A stretch of DNA of 31,416 bases from IMG/VR virus record IMGVR_UViG_3300044858_000847, positions 1 through 31,416 of that record. One strand, written 5' to 3'. Below the pieces are notes generated by a model. The model ran no database searches and was not told the origin of the DNA. It saw only the letters and a program-made list of their open reading frames with translations. This stretch comes from a virus. Positions within the stretch are counted from its first letter, which is position 1, and each line of letters begins with the position of its first letter. The position numbers and the translations under genes were made by a program. Shown here one piece after another: positions 11,138-19,692 of the stretch.

Positions 11138-11198
11138 TACGCATATACCCCCCCAAATTATTGTGGCTCAAAACAAAAAGAGGTCTTAACCTACACTC

Positions 11199-12623
11199 AT
11201 GCCAAAGCCCCCCAAGCGTAGTCAAGAAGAGATACTAGAAGACCTCTCTAAACCCTCCGCATTCGCATCTAATGTCTTGGGCATCAATCTGTATGATTGG
11301 CAAAGAAAGGTATTACGCGATTTAGAGCCAAGAGACTGTCGCGTAGCCCTGCGTGCAGCCAACGGCTCTGGCAAGACCAGCACCGTCATTTCGGCTATTT
11401 TGATATGGCACGCGCTCGTTTACCCGCGCTCAATCGCTGTAACTACGGCAGGCGTTTTCCGACAAGTCGAAAGCCAACTCTGGCCTAGCCTGCGCAATCA
11501 CATTGCCAAGCTTGGTGGTGCTTGGGAGGTCACATCTGGCGAGATCCGCTACCTCCACCCCAACGGCAACACATCACGCATTATAGGCTACTCAGCTACT
11601 GATCCTGGGCGTGCTGAAGGCTGGCACGCAGAGGACCACGAATACCATCCGTTGCTGATGGTAGTGGACGAAGCCAAGACCGTAGCCGACCCGCTGTTTG
11701 AGGCCATCAGCCGATGTCAACCAACCCGCTTGCTAATCGCATCCAGCCCAGGCGGGACTAGCGGTGCATTCTATCGTGCCTTTACCAAGGAAGCCAATAT
11801 GTGGCAGAAGCACGCAGTCACAGCGTTTGACTGCCCACACATAACCAGAGCGCAGATTGATGAGGTAATCCAGCGGTACGGCGAGAAGCACCCACTAACC
11901 CGATCTATGATCTACGGCGAGTTTGTTGACATAGGGCTGGAAAGCCTAGTCATCAACCTCACCCAGCTACAGAACTGCTACAACACACCACCCCGATTCA
12001 AGCCAGGTGTACGCATAGCAGGCGTGGACTTTGCAGCGGGTGGCGATCAGAACGTGATCTGCATAAGCGACGGCAACAAGATTCTGCCTATGATTGCTTG
12101 GCGTGAGAAAGACACGATGGCAGCCGTAGGCAGATTTATAGTCGAGTTTAAGAAGGCTGGGCTAGAAGCCAACAACATCTACGCTGACGCAAGTGGTATG
12201 GGCATGGTTATGTGCGATGCCTTGGCCGAGTCTGGCTGGGTAGTCAACCGCGTTAACTTTGGAGCTACGGCATACGACAACAACGCCTATACCAACAGAT
12301 CGGCTGAGATGTGGTATGGGATGGCAAAGAAGATTGAGGATGCCGAGATCATATTGCCAGAGGACGAGGACTTGACAGCGCAGTTGACTTGCAGGCGTAC
12401 AATAACCAACAGCAAGGGCAAGCTTGGCGTGGAGTCTAAGGACTCGATGCGTGCCAGAGGCATAGCCTCACCCGATAGGGCTGACGCGCTGGCCTTGTGC
12501 CTCAGTAGCTCAAATGTCGGTCTTGACTTGACATTTCAGATAGAGCGTCCAACTTGGAAGTCACTTCAAGACTTAATGGTGGCACACGACCCCGTTATGG
12601 CTGGATTTGACGCAGGAGGATAA
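11199..12623 (+). CDS. terL: Terminase large subunit (packaging ATPase and nuclease)
   Basis: This is the motor that pumps and cuts concatemeric DNA at the portal. The 474 residues show an N-terminal ATPase: DWQRKVLRDL (about 33-42), Walker A AANGSGKT (53-60) and Walker B LLMVVDEAK (152-160). A coupling motif RLLIASSPGG follows at about 177-186. The C-terminal RNase H-like nuclease has its first acidic residue in GVDFAAGGD (D277), a second in YADASGMG (D330) and the last pair in SPDRADALAL (D426, D429). All expected catalytic residues are present and the length is normal. It begins 61 nt after the small subunit. Confidence 0.93.
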   Translation: MPKPPKRSQEEILEDLSKPSAFASNVLGINLYDWQRKVLRDLEPRDCRVALRAANGSGKTSTVISAILIWHALVYPRSIAVTTAGVFRQVESQLWPSLRNHIAKLGGAWEVTSGEIRYLHPNGNTSRIIGYSATDPGRAEGWHAEDHEYHPLLMVVDEAKTVADPLFEAISRCQPTRLLIASSPGGTSGAFYRAFTKEANMWQKHAVTAFDCPHITRAQIDEVIQRYGEKHPLTRSMIYGEFVDIGLESLVINLTQLQNCYNTPPRFKPGVRIAGVDFAAGGDQNVICISDGNKILPMIAWREKDTMAAVGRFIVEFKKAGLEANNIYADASGMGMVMCDALAESGWVVNRVNFGATAYDNNAYTNRSAEMWYGMAKKIEDAEIILPEDEDLTAQLTCRRTITNSKGKLGVESKDSMRARGIASPDRADALALCLSSSNVGLDLTFQIERPTWKSLQDLMVAHDPVMAGFDAGG

Positions 12624-12632
12624 AGTTTATTT

Positions 12633-13211
12633 ATGGAAAAAGAAAAAGAGAATATTCTTTCTAAACTTAGAAAGGAATTTAATTCATTTGGCGAAAACTA
12701 TAAACCAGACAGCAGAACAGCTGCCGAGATGTATGCTCAATATGCACCAAGCCAAAATCAAGATGATTTCATTTCGCTTAGCGATCGCCCAGAATCAAGT
12801 TATTCTACTCAAGGCGGCGTGACCTCCAAGGTTACTGGTGAAGCAGAAAAAAACAGAGCAAATGTTCAAAATGAATTTCTAAACTCCATTTCAACTGGTG
12901 ATAGAAAACAAGCAATCCAAATAGCACTTAATGCGGATAAGAATAACATAGGCATTCCATTAAGTTATTTTAATGACATGCTTGATAGGGACAGGTTAAT
13001 GAGGCTTGCCTACGAACAAGACAATCCAGCAATTTCAGAGCCAGCCATTCGTCCATCTTCGTACAATGCAGCACCTGGTGCAACGCCATCAAAACCTGGT
13101 TTTGCAATGGCCTCTCGTCCAGAATTTGCCAGCATGGAGAATCTTTCCAAGTCTCCAAGCCTAAGAAAAGATCTTGAAAAAGATAAGTCAAAAAATACGG
13201 TAATTAGATAA
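12633..13211 (+). CDS. Hypothetical protein between terminase and lysis genes
   Basis: This 192-residue hydrophilic protein has no recognised family. It is Ser/Asn/Gln-rich: a charged N-terminal helix (EKEKENILSKLRKEF), a helical middle (DRKQAIQIALNADKN, then YFNDMLDRDRLMRLAYEQD) and a Pro/Ala/Ser-rich tail. No signal peptide or membrane helix is visible. AGGAGG is present but 13 nt upstream, a long spacing. Its codons are more A/T-ending than those of the terminase. It may be a virion accessory protein; the position alone does not decide. Confidence 0.6.
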   Translation: MEKEKENILSKLRKEFNSFGENYKPDSRTAAEMYAQYAPSQNQDDFISLSDRPESSYSTQGGVTSKVTGEAEKNRANVQNEFLNSISTGDRKQAIQIALNADKNNIGIPLSYFNDMLDRDRLMRLAYEQDNPAISEPAIRPSSYNAAPGATPSKPGFAMASRPEFASMENLSKSPSLRKDLEKDKSKNTVIR

Positions 13212-13225
13212 AAGGAGAAAATAGT

Positions 13226-13396
13226 ATGAACATATGGAATTGGATTACTTCAAATTGGCAAGAGATCGTAGCCGCTGTTGGTGGCATCGTTCTCGCTGCC
13301 CGCATCATTGTCAAACTCACACCGACCCCAGCGGACGATTCGTTCTTGGAAAAGATCGTAAACTTCCTAAAAACGGTCGGACTGAATATTAAATAA
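13226..13396 (+). CDS. Holin-like membrane protein
   Basis: ATG 13226 has AAAGGAG upstream. The 56-residue product reads MNIWNWITSNWQEIVAAVGG, then IVLAARIIVKLTPTPADDSF, then LEKIVNFLKTVGLNIK. It has one hydrophobic segment (about 14-29), a conserved LTPTP-DD turn and an amphipathic C-terminal helix. Small phage proteins with this layout sit in lysis cassettes, and I infer a holin or holin-like role: timed permeabilisation of the inner membrane. The spanin pair directly downstream supports this. It was missed by length cut-offs but is well formed. Confidence 0.7.
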   Translation: MNIWNWITSNWQEIVAAVGGIVLAARIIVKLTPTPADDSFLEKIVNFLKTVGLNIK

Positions 13397-13402
13397 TCTT
13401 TT

Positions 13403-13591
13403 GTGCTGCGTGCAATCCTTGAGATCATCGCAGCAGTGTTTCGCATCATTCCAGGTTGGAAAGAGAAGCGAACACAAAACCTTGAAACCGATTGGCGCAA
13501 GAATCGCGAAGCTATTGAGCGTGATCTGCGTGGTGAGTCTTGGTGGTTGCGCAACAACGACACCAGTAACCCACACAACGGGAATAGTTGA
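13403..13591 (+). CDS. i-spanin-like protein (Rz-like)
   Basis: This 62-residue product starts at GTG 13403, 6 nt after the holin-like stop. It begins with a hydrophobic anchor LRAILEIIAAVFRIIPGW (about 2-19) and continues with a charged helix, [20 protein letters not shown]. That is the layout of an inner-membrane spanin subunit, though shorter than lambda Rz. The decisive hint is the lipoprotein gene embedded in another frame from 13482, the classic Rz/Rz1 arrangement. The ending ([12 protein letters not shown]) lies inside the overlap. Sequence identity to known spanins cannot be tested here. Confidence 0.6.
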   Translation: MLRAILEIIAAVFRIIPGWKEKRTQNLETDWRKNREAIERDLRGESWWLRNNDTSNPHNGNS

Positions 13592-13721
13592 AGAGTTAAT
13601 GAAAGACCAAAACTATAACGAGATTCGCAGAGGTACACCTGGCACACGTGAGTGGGCGAGGAAAGCCTTGAATGCTGTCAACGATCTTTCTTACGAACTT
13701 AAAGTGGAGCGCAACAAATAA
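13482..13721 (+). CDS. o-spanin-like lipoprotein (Rz1-like), out-of-frame overlap
   Basis: The frame is open from 13401, but a signal peptide appears only if translation starts near TTG 13482: [20 protein letters not shown] followed by GGC. This is a basic n-region, a hydrophobic core and a lipobox (LGGC, Cys about residue 23). The mature part is about 57 residues, [17 protein letters not shown] and onward, polar and helical. Its first 110 nt lie inside the i-spanin gene in a different frame. An outer-membrane lipoprotein partner for the 13403 product would complete a two-component spanin that disrupts the outer membrane. The start codon is uncertain; the lipobox is clear. Confidence 0.62.
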   Translation: MKPIGARIAKLLSVICVVSLGGCATTTPVTHTTGIVEELMKDQNYNEIRRGTPGTREWARKALNAVNDLSYELKVERNK

Positions 13722-13722
13722 T

Positions 13723-14064
13723 ATGCCGACATTTTCAGTAAACCCATCAAAGGATATTAAGAATCCATTTGATAATATGCCTGGACTAATTGAGCGTGGA
13801 AACATTGATTTGTTTTCAAGGCCAGTAGTAAAGAACCCAGATGGTACAATTTCTACAGTTAGGTCAACATCGTTTAATGTGGATGGGCAAGAAGTGCTTG
13901 TTCCAACTGTAAGCGATGATGGAACAATAATGTCTGATAAAGACGCTTTAATGAAATACTTTGAAACAGGCAAACATCTTGGTAAATTTGAAACACCAGA
14001 TCAAGCCAACCAATACGCACAAAAACTTCACGAACAACAAGCCAATTTATATCAAAACAAATGA
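13723..14064 (+). CDS. Small phage domain protein (NIDL--RPVV--PDG type)
   Basis: ATG 13723 follows the spanin stop by 1 nt; longer in-frame starts would enter the spanin gene. The 113-residue product contains [20 protein letters not shown], then [20 protein letters not shown] and [21 protein letters not shown] recall this order as a domain found alone or inside large internal virion proteins of podovirus-like phages; the function is unknown. The fold is probably beta strands followed by a helix. It sits between lysis and portal genes and overlaps the portal gene by ATGA. Virion association is inferred. Confidence 0.65.
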   Translation: MPTFSVNPSKDIKNPFDNMPGLIERGNIDLFSRPVVKNPDGTISTVRSTSFNVDGQEVLVPTVSDDGTIMSDKDALMKYFETGKHLGKFETPDQANQYAQKLHEQQANLYQNK

Positions 14065-15941
14065 ACGCTAAAGATACACGTCGTACAGATTATTATACAA
14101 GAATCATCGAGGCTCTTAACCAGCGCGAGACTTGGGAGAACCGCCAGAGGTTGTTCTATCAAGCTCGCTACTTTGGTGTACGCCGCAAGGTCAAGCCTTG
14201 GCCTACAGCCGCCGACCTGCACGTTCAGCTAATCGACACAGCGATTGAGAAGCTGAAACCCAGCTTCGTCAATAGCGCGATTGGCAACGACATTCTCTCC
14301 AGCTTCGTGCCAATGCGCCAGCAGTTAGCCCCGCTGACAGTCTCAGCCGAGCGTTGGTTTGATTATAATATGCGGGAGAAGACAAACTTCCAGAAAGAAA
14401 TTGTTTCCGTAATTGACAACATCCTGCTCTACGGACGTGGCGTTGCCAAGATCATCTGGAACGAAGACAAGAAGCGCATTGACTTCGAGGCTATTGATCC
14501 CTTCCACATCATCGTTCCTTCCTACACCAAGGAGTTCAAAGATGCAGACTTCATCGTTCACATCATCTCAACGAGTGTCGATTCCTATAAGGCAAATCCC
14601 TTGTACAAGCAGGATGAGGACTTTATCAAAACAATTTCTGGTAAACCCTCCAAATCGGTGGGCTTACGAAGTGAGATTCAAGACGAGATTTACAGGCGTG
14701 AGGGAATTACTCAAGAAGCTGAGAATGACCGTATTGTCCTTTGGGAAATGTACACCCCATCCGAAGACGGATGGAAGGTCGAAACTTATAGCCCGCTTGT
14801 TTTAACTGAAGATGTCCGCAAACCTTTCACATTGCCGTATCGTCACGGTGAACCACCTTTCGTAGATTTCCCCTATGAGGTCACAGGGGGCGGTTGGTAT
14901 AGTCCTAGAGGCGTAGCAGAAATCCTGCTCCCGAACGAGAACCTCTTAAATAAGCTCAAAAATTCCCTAAGCGACTACGTGGAGCTTGCCAACCGACCCG
15001 TCTTTGAAGCGCAGAATCCAATCTCGCTAAACACATCGAACTTGAAGATGCAGCCTGGGCAGATTCTGCCACAAGGCTTGAAGCCAGTTCAGTTTAGCCA
15101 ACCTCCATTTGACTTCCAGAAACTGATGCTCGAAGAGCGTCTACTTTCTGAACAGCGGATGGGCAATCCAGACTTTGGTGCTGGCTCGCAGTTCCAGGTG
15201 TCGGATCGTAAGACTGCTACCGAGATCCAAGCGTTGCAGTCGCAGGCAGCAGCGTCTGGCGATCTTCGCAATCGTATGTTCCGAATGGGTCTAGCCCATC
15301 TCTTCAAGCAGTGCTGGTCGCTTTACACGCAGTACAACAAGAAAGACTTGATGTACCGCTATGCGGAAGAGACTGGCTCGATGCCTCCAGACGGTATTCA
15401 CGATGAGTATTCGATTGAGCCGAAAGGTGGACTTGACTTTATTAACCGCCAGTTTGCGTTACAGAAGTCAGTGGCGCGAATGCAGATGTTCCAAAATAAT
15501 CCTTTCGTCAACCAAGGCGAACTGGTAAAGTCAGTGCTTGAACAAGATGATCCCTCGCTGGTTCGCAGACTCTTCCAAGATCCAAACGCAGCCTCTGGCG
15601 ATCAAGCTGAAGATCAAGCGACTGAAATCGCGACTATGCTTGCAACTGGATTCCCCGTCGCCATCAAACCTAGCGATGATCACAAAGCGCATATATCCGT
15701 TCTCTTCGCGTTTAACCAAGCGGCTCAACAGCGGCAACAGCAGGTCGATCAGAGCGCAATGCAAGTTCTGATGGCACACTTACAACAGCACTTGGCAGCC
15801 TTGGAACAGGTTGACCCCAATACATCCCGCGCTATCCAGAAACAGCTTCGTGATGCAGGTAAGGCTCAGATGCAACAGCAGGGGCAACAATTGCCTCCAG
15901 AAGCAATGCAGGGCCAAGCACCAGCACCGATGGCGGGTTGA
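14061..15941 (+). CDS. Portal (head-to-tail connector) protein
   Basis: This protein forms the dodecameric ring at one capsid vertex, through which DNA enters and leaves. The 626-residue product has the typical order. There is a helical N-terminus ([20 protein letters not shown]) and a stem/wing region with [20 protein letters not shown] near 115-134. Then comes IDPFHIIVP, the [20 protein letters not shown] region, and [20 protein letters not shown] with [14 protein letters not shown] in the crown helices. The C-terminal 60 residues are Gln/Ala/Pro-rich and probably disordered. Length and position fit podovirus-type portals. It starts in an ATGA overlap. Confidence 0.87.
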   Translation: MNAKDTRRTDYYTRIIEALNQRETWENRQRLFYQARYFGVRRKVKPWPTAADLHVQLIDTAIEKLKPSFVNSAIGNDILSSFVPMRQQLAPLTVSAERWFDYNMREKTNFQKEIVSVIDNILLYGRGVAKIIWNEDKKRIDFEAIDPFHIIVPSYTKEFKDADFIVHIISTSVDSYKANPLYKQDEDFIKTISGKPSKSVGLRSEIQDEIYRREGITQEAENDRIVLWEMYTPSEDGWKVETYSPLVLTEDVRKPFTLPYRHGEPPFVDFPYEVTGGGWYSPRGVAEILLPNENLLNKLKNSLSDYVELANRPVFEAQNPISLNTSNLKMQPGQILPQGLKPVQFSQPPFDFQKLMLEERLLSEQRMGNPDFGAGSQFQVSDRKTATEIQALQSQAAASGDLRNRMFRMGLAHLFKQCWSLYTQYNKKDLMYRYAEETGSMPPDGIHDEYSIEPKGGLDFINRQFALQKSVARMQMFQNNPFVNQGELVKSVLEQDDPSLVRRLFQDPNAASGDQAEDQATEIATMLATGFPVAIKPSDDHKAHISVLFAFNQAAQQRQQQVDQSAMQVLMAHLQQHLAALEQVDPNTSRAIQKQLRDAGKAQMQQQGQQLPPEAMQGQAPAPMAG

Positions 15942-16468
15942 AAGTACCAGTAATGCGGGATGCCTTCCAGGCGGAAGGCTTGGCAAAGTTGTGTGAGTGG
16001 GCGAATGAACAAGGTGCAACTGGTAGGGCTGTTGAGATTGGTTCTTATAGTGGCGAGGGAACAGTAGTTCTCGCAAAGTATTTTAAGGATGTTCTTGCCG
16101 TAGATCCTTGGCTCAACGGCTACGATATTAACGATAGGGCGAGTCAGCAATGCCCAATGAAGTTTGTCTTTGATGCGTTCCAAGAGCGCGTATCTCCATT
16201 TAAGAATGTTTTATATAGCAGGGGCAAAAGCCTAGATGCGCTTGAGTTCTTCAAGGATGGCGAGCTAGACCTAGTTTATATTGACGGAGATCACCGCTAC
16301 GAAGGCGTACTGGCAGACCTCAAGGGCTGGCGCAAGAAGCTTAAAGAAGGCGGGATTATGGCTGGTCACGATTGGAGTTGGAAGTCAGTCAAGATGGCCT
16401 TACTTGAGGAAATAGGACAAAAGGACTACACGCTATTCCAAGGCGATTCCTGGGCAATAAAACTATGA
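15938..16468 (+). CDS. Class I SAM-dependent methyltransferase
   Basis: It is predicted to transfer a methyl group from S-adenosylmethionine to an unknown acceptor. The 176-residue Rossmann domain shows motif I AVEIGSYSGEGTVVLAK (31-47), the acidic ribose contact VDPW (55-58), and YIDGDHRYEGVLADL (114-128) with GGIMAGHDW (138-146). This arrangement is typical of the Methyltransferase_24 group, several of whose members act on sugars or small molecules. It has no DNA-methylase NPPY motif. The start is TTG 15938, overlapping the portal stop (TTGA); ATG 15953 is an alternative. Its insertion between portal and scaffold genes is unusual and looks like an acquired gene. Confidence 0.8.
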   Translation: MKVPVMRDAFQAEGLAKLCEWANEQGATGRAVEIGSYSGEGTVVLAKYFKDVLAVDPWLNGYDINDRASQQCPMKFVFDAFQERVSPFKNVLYSRGKSLDALEFFKDGELDLVYIDGDHRYEGVLADLKGWRKKLKEGGIMAGHDWSWKSVKMALLEEIGQKDYTLFQGDSWAIKL

Positions 16469-16788
16469 GAAAACTAAAAGCAGCATTGGCGTTCATTCGC
16501 AACCAAGAATGGGTTAACGAACCCAAGTGGGAAGATGAGGACGAGAAGGCGTGGACAGGATTCTTGTCAACCCCAACGGGACAGAAGCTAAGTCTTATTT
16601 TGCTTAACCTAACCCTGCGTCAGAATGGCTCTGCGGTAATGAAGAAATCAGAGGCACTTGCAGACGCTTGTGGTTATGCTAAAGGTTTCCGTGGTTGTGT
16701 AGCGACCTTAGAATCGCTCGCATCCCAAAAACTTAACTCCGCCATTCCAGGCTATGGGGATGGATCGGATGAACCAGTAGCCGACTAA
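16465..16788 (+). CDS. Hypothetical protein upstream of scaffold
   Basis: This 107-residue protein starts in an ATGA overlap with the methyltransferase. It begins with EWVNEPKWEDEDEKAWTGFL and then a helical LSLILLNLTLRQNG, then AYAKGFRGCVATLES-like helices. The pattern is familiar from small genes next to phage scaffold and capsid genes, with no known role. It could be a head completion or assembly factor. Confidence 0.6.
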   Translation: MRKLKAALAFIRNQEWVNEPKWEDEDEKAWTGFLSTPTGQKLSLILLNLTLRQNGSAVMKKSEALADACGYAKGFRGCVATLESLASQKLNSAIPGYGDGSDEPVAD

Positions 16789-16836
16789 CCTTTAGGTAGA
16801 ATGACTCCCTACCGAAAAGTGTAAGAAAGGGTCAAA

Positions 16837-17808
16837 ATGGCGGATTCAAACAACCTAACTGAAGCGGATGTATTGGCGATGGCGCAAGCGGCTGACGAAG
16901 GACGGGATTTTAATCCTACTCCCAAGGAAGACGAAAAAGCCAAAGTAGAAACGGAAGCTACAGAAAAGGCCAGCGGAGATAACGAGCAGAACCCCGCGCC
17001 TGCTGATAAAGCCGAACAAACAAAACTCGAAGCCTCGGATGAGGTTTCAGCGACCAAGGAGAAATCCGAGGAAGCCAAAAGTTCTTTAACAACGCAATCT
17101 TCAGAAGACAAGTCGGAGTCGGCTTCCGAAAAGAAGCCTACCCGTTACGAGAAGGCTAAGTCACGACTTGAGAAGGAGTGGGAAGATGTCCGAGCAGAGA
17201 AAGCCAGAATCAAAGCAGAGCGTGAGCAGATCGAGGCTGAAAGGGCAAGGAAGACTTCAGAAACTCCTCAAGGCGAGACAAAGTCGGGAAGTCGCAAGTT
17301 TAGCGCGGAAGATTACAGGGAAGCAGCAAAGAGCTACCGTGATGAAGGCCGTGACGATCTTGCAAAACTTGCCGAACAAAAAGCTGGTGACATTGAGGTT
17401 GAGGAAAGGAAAGAGGTCGAGCAAAAGACTCAAGCGGAACTAAAGTCTGCTTGGGATAAAAATTTGCTTGATGAAGTAGAAGCAAATCCTGAACTCAAAG
17501 ATTCAAACAGCACATTGTATAAAGCCGTATCGGAAATGTTGCAAAACCACGCTATCCTGCGTAATTACCCAGCAGGGATCAAGGATGCGGTTGGAATTGC
17601 CAAGGTGAAGCTCCAAGCGGAGTCCGCCTCCGATTTGTCGAAAAAGGTTGCAGAGTATGAGAAAGAACTTTCTCAACTCAGAAAAGCGACTACTCCAGCG
17701 TCTGGACAACCCAAAGGTCCTGCCAAGACTAAAGCTTTTCACGAACTGACTCTTGATGAGCAAGAACGTGAATTGATGAAAATGGCAAGCGAAGTTGACA
17801 GAGGTTGA
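16837..17808 (+). CDS. Capsid scaffolding protein (probable)
   Basis: This internal chaperone is expected to shape the procapsid and then leave. The 323-residue product is very charged and low-complexity, with Glu/Lys/Ala/Ser repeats from 25 to 100. A long coiled coil about 108-145 (KSRLEKEWEDVRAEKARIKA, EREQIEAERARKT) follows, then more helices (DDLAKLAEQKAGDIEVEERK). The C-terminal helix region ends FHELTLDEQERELMKMASEV. There are no Cys residues. AAGAAAGGG precedes the ATG. It lies immediately before the major capsid gene, the standard location of scaffolds. Confidence 0.8.
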   Translation: MADSNNLTEADVLAMAQAADEGRDFNPTPKEDEKAKVETEATEKASGDNEQNPAPADKAEQTKLEASDEVSATKEKSEEAKSSLTTQSSEDKSESASEKKPTRYEKAKSRLEKEWEDVRAEKARIKAEREQIEAERARKTSETPQGETKSGSRKFSAEDYREAAKSYRDEGRDDLAKLAEQKAGDIEVEERKEVEQKTQAELKSAWDKNLLDEVEANPELKDSNSTLYKAVSEMLQNHAILRNYPAGIKDAVGIAKVKLQAESASDLSKKVAEYEKELSQLRKATTPASGQPKGPAKTKAFHELTLDEQERELMKMASEVDRG

Positions 17809-17839
17809 GTAGTCATAACAAACAAGGATACTTAATTAT

Positions 17840-18868
17840 ATGGTAACTACTGGTTCAGTCAGCGCACAGTTCCAGACGTACTTCTCGAAGGCGTTATTGG
17901 AACGTGCAATCCCATTGCTCCAAATGGAGCAATTCGCAATGAAAGCCCCCTACCCGACTAAAACGGGTGGAAACAAAACGATTCGGTTCTTCCGCTTCGG
18001 CGATCCCAGCATCACTGCGATCTCCGCTTTGTCGGAAGGAACGACTCCTTCTTCTGGTGACGAGCGTGATCTCACGTTGTCCTCAGTGGAAGCCACGCTT
18101 GTACAGTACGGAAGCAAGATCATCCTAACGGATGTTGTTCTCGCAACCGAATTGTTCTCGCACTTGGCACAGGCCACCAAACAACTCGGCGAAGATGCCG
18201 CCCTCCACGCTGACACTCTCTGTCACCGCGCGTTGGTGCAGGATTCCTCGACCAGCACTGGTACTGGCGTAGCCACCAAATCGTATGCCCGTTATGCTCA
18301 GAACACGACTAACGGCACGACCTGGGCTACTTCGTCCGTTGCTAACAGCGCAATGACCGCCACCGACTTGCTCGATGGCGCGACTTCGTTGTTCATCGCC
18401 CGCGCTCCTAAGATCAAGGACGGCTACGCGCTTGTCGCGCATCCTGCCGTTATCCGTGACTTGCAGCAGGACGATGATTGGTTGAAGGTGTCGAGCTACT
18501 CTGCCCCCGACCAAATCTTCAAAGGTGAGACTGGTAAATTGTTTGGCGTGTCGGTCATCTCTTCGACCAACGTCCAGACCTTCAATACCTCCGCCTCTGG
18601 TATCGCTGAAAACAGCGTAGGAACAACTGGTGTTAACACTGGTTATGCCAACGTCCTCCTCGGTGGTGGCGCGTTTGGTGTTCCTAGCTTGTCCTCATTG
18701 GCCGCCTCTGGCTCGCCCTTCGCTCCGAAGGTCACGATCCTTGATGCTGCTGATAAGAGCGATCCTTATGGACAGCGCGTTGTTGCGTCCTTCAAGACGT
18801 TCTACGCGGCCAAGCAACTCGATCCTCGGTTCTTCCGAGTCATCGTTGCGAAGTCCAACTACAGCTAA
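17840..18868 (+). CDS. Major capsid protein, N4-gp56 family
   Basis: This is the main shell subunit, expected to have an HK97-type fold. The 342-residue sequence has an N-terminal arm QTYFSKALLERAIPLLQMEQ, then GNKTIRFFRFGDP, and the family's central block: LSEGTTPSSGDERDLTLSSV, then EATLVQYGSKIILTDVVLA (about 68-106). Later elements include APKIKDGYALVAHPAVIRDL and GKLFGVSVISSTNVQ. The C-terminal domain ends DPYGQRVVASFKTFYAAKQL and FFRVIVAKS. AAGGAT is upstream. Strong C- and T-ending codon use suggests high expression. A perfect hairpin follows the gene. Confidence 0.9.
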   Translation: MVTTGSVSAQFQTYFSKALLERAIPLLQMEQFAMKAPYPTKTGGNKTIRFFRFGDPSITAISALSEGTTPSSGDERDLTLSSVEATLVQYGSKIILTDVVLATELFSHLAQATKQLGEDAALHADTLCHRALVQDSSTSTGTGVATKSYARYAQNTTNGTTWATSSVANSAMTATDLLDGATSLFIARAPKIKDGYALVAHPAVIRDLQQDDDWLKVSSYSAPDQIFKGETGKLFGVSVISSTNVQTFNTSASGIAENSVGTTGVNTGYANVLLGGGAFGVPSLSSLAASGSPFAPKVTILDAADKSDPYGQRVVASFKTFYAAKQLDPRFFRVIVAKSNYS

Positions 18869-18914
18869 TAATTAAATGGGAACCATGCTAGTCATTGGTA
18901 TGGGTCCTCGGAAA

Positions 18915-18940
18915 GCTGGGGAGGGTAAAACCTCCCCAGC
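18915..18940 (+). terminator. Perfect 10-bp hairpin after the capsid gene
   Basis: GCTGGGGAGG (18915-18924) and CCTCCCCAGC (18931-18940) pair perfectly around a GTAAAA loop. The stem is GC-rich and sits 47 nt after the capsid stop. It is followed by CTCTTCC, not a clean T-run, so it may be a leaky terminator or an mRNA 3' stabiliser that keeps capsid mRNA abundant relative to downstream genes. It lies outside coding sequence if the next gene starts at 18963. Confidence 0.7.
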
Positions 18941-18962
18941 CTCTTCCACCAAGGAGAAGTCT

Positions 18963-19217
18963 ATGAAAGAAGGATTGGTTAAACTGCCGATCTCTATGTT
19001 CGAGCTAGGTGAAGGCGAAGAAAACGCCACACCAGAAGCTGGAGACATGGTGGAACTGGAAGGTGTAGTGGAGAAAATTGAAGGTAGCGTGGCTATGGTG
19101 CGTGTAAACAACGCTATGGCTGAAGCATCTGAAGAAGAATCCGCTGTACCCGAAGAGTCCGAAGAAGACCGTATGATGAAGATGGCCGAGGAGTCGGATA
19201 AGGAAAACTATAGCTAA
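18963..19217 (+). CDS. Acidic hypothetical virion-region protein
   Basis: I chose ATG 18963 because AAGGAG sits about 7 nt upstream. The longer open frame from 18876 would run through the hairpin. The 84-residue product begins MKEGLVKLPISMFELGEGEE and has a short beta-like core (DMVELEGVVEKIEGSVAMVR). It then becomes extremely acidic (ASEEESAVPEESEEDRMMKM). It may be a capsid-associated or decoration-related protein, but no family is recognised. Confidence 0.62.
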   Translation: MKEGLVKLPISMFELGEGEENATPEAGDMVELEGVVEKIEGSVAMVRVNNAMAEASEEESAVPEESEEDRMMKMAEESDKENYS

Positions 19218-19501
19218 TGCCTGTTTACCAGTACGAGGACACCAGAAATGGGAAAGTTGTCGAACTGGAAAAGGCTGTGGCCGAAAGGGATTCTGTCCCT
19301 CGTTACCTTAAACGATTCACCGTCCCACAAAGATTGAGCCTAGTGGGGGTTGGCGAACCCCTCGACAACCCGCTGGGAGTCAATCAAACAAACTTAATGA
19401 AGGGGTACTATCGCCAAGAACAAAAGCTTGGCAGTAGATTCAAAAGTCAGTTCACGCCAGATAGCATCAAACGTGCGACTTTAAGGAGAAAAATAAAATG
19501 A
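19217..19501 (+). CDS. Hypothetical protein with FmdB-like N-terminus lacking cysteines
   Basis: This 94-residue protein starts at the A of the preceding stop (TAATG). MPVYQYEDTRNGKVVELEKA recalls the opening of FmdB-type zinc-ribbon proteins (MPxYxY...), and the spacing to ERDSVPRYLKRFTVPQRL fits. However, all ribbon cysteines are absent, so it cannot bind zinc that way. This is likely a degenerate relative that lost metal. The C-terminus is basic (KLGSRFKSQF, then KRATLRRKIK). Its role is unknown; the location suggests virion assembly. Confidence 0.6.
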   Translation: MPVYQYEDTRNGKVVELEKAVAERDSVPRYLKRFTVPQRLSLVGVGEPLDNPLGVNQTNLMKGYYRQEQKLGSRFKSQFTPDSIKRATLRRKIK

Positions 19502-19692
19502 GTGATGAGTTTCAACGCAGTCCAATTAAGGCGAAGAACAGAGCAGTCCGTATCAACGGAGCTAACTTTGCCAATGTGATTGAGTTTACGGCAAGCTCCA
19601 GCGGTGGCACTGTCAACACAGTTGCAACAGCCCCTGCGTCCTTGAACGTGACTCTTAACGGCACGAGCTACCGCATCGCGCTACATAGCTAA
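19498..19692 (+). CDS. Small virion-region protein
   Basis: This 64-residue protein has AAGGAG upstream and an ATGA overlap. After a charged start (MSDEFQRSPIKAKNRAVRIN) it is Thr/Ser/Ala/Asn-rich with strand-like spacing (NVIEFTASSSGGTVNTVA, then SLNVTLNGTSYRIALHS). That is typical of a beta-sandwich decoration or tail component. No family is named. Its stop and the next ATG overlap (TAATG). Confidence 0.6.
   Translation: MSDEFQRSPIKAKNRAVRINGANFANVIEFTASSSGGTVNTVATAPASLNVTLNGTSYRIALHS

Noticed and set aside
18876-18962. Longer start for the acidic protein
   Set aside because: It would place the perfect 10-bp hairpin in coding sequence; the ATG at 18963 has a proper AAGGAG.
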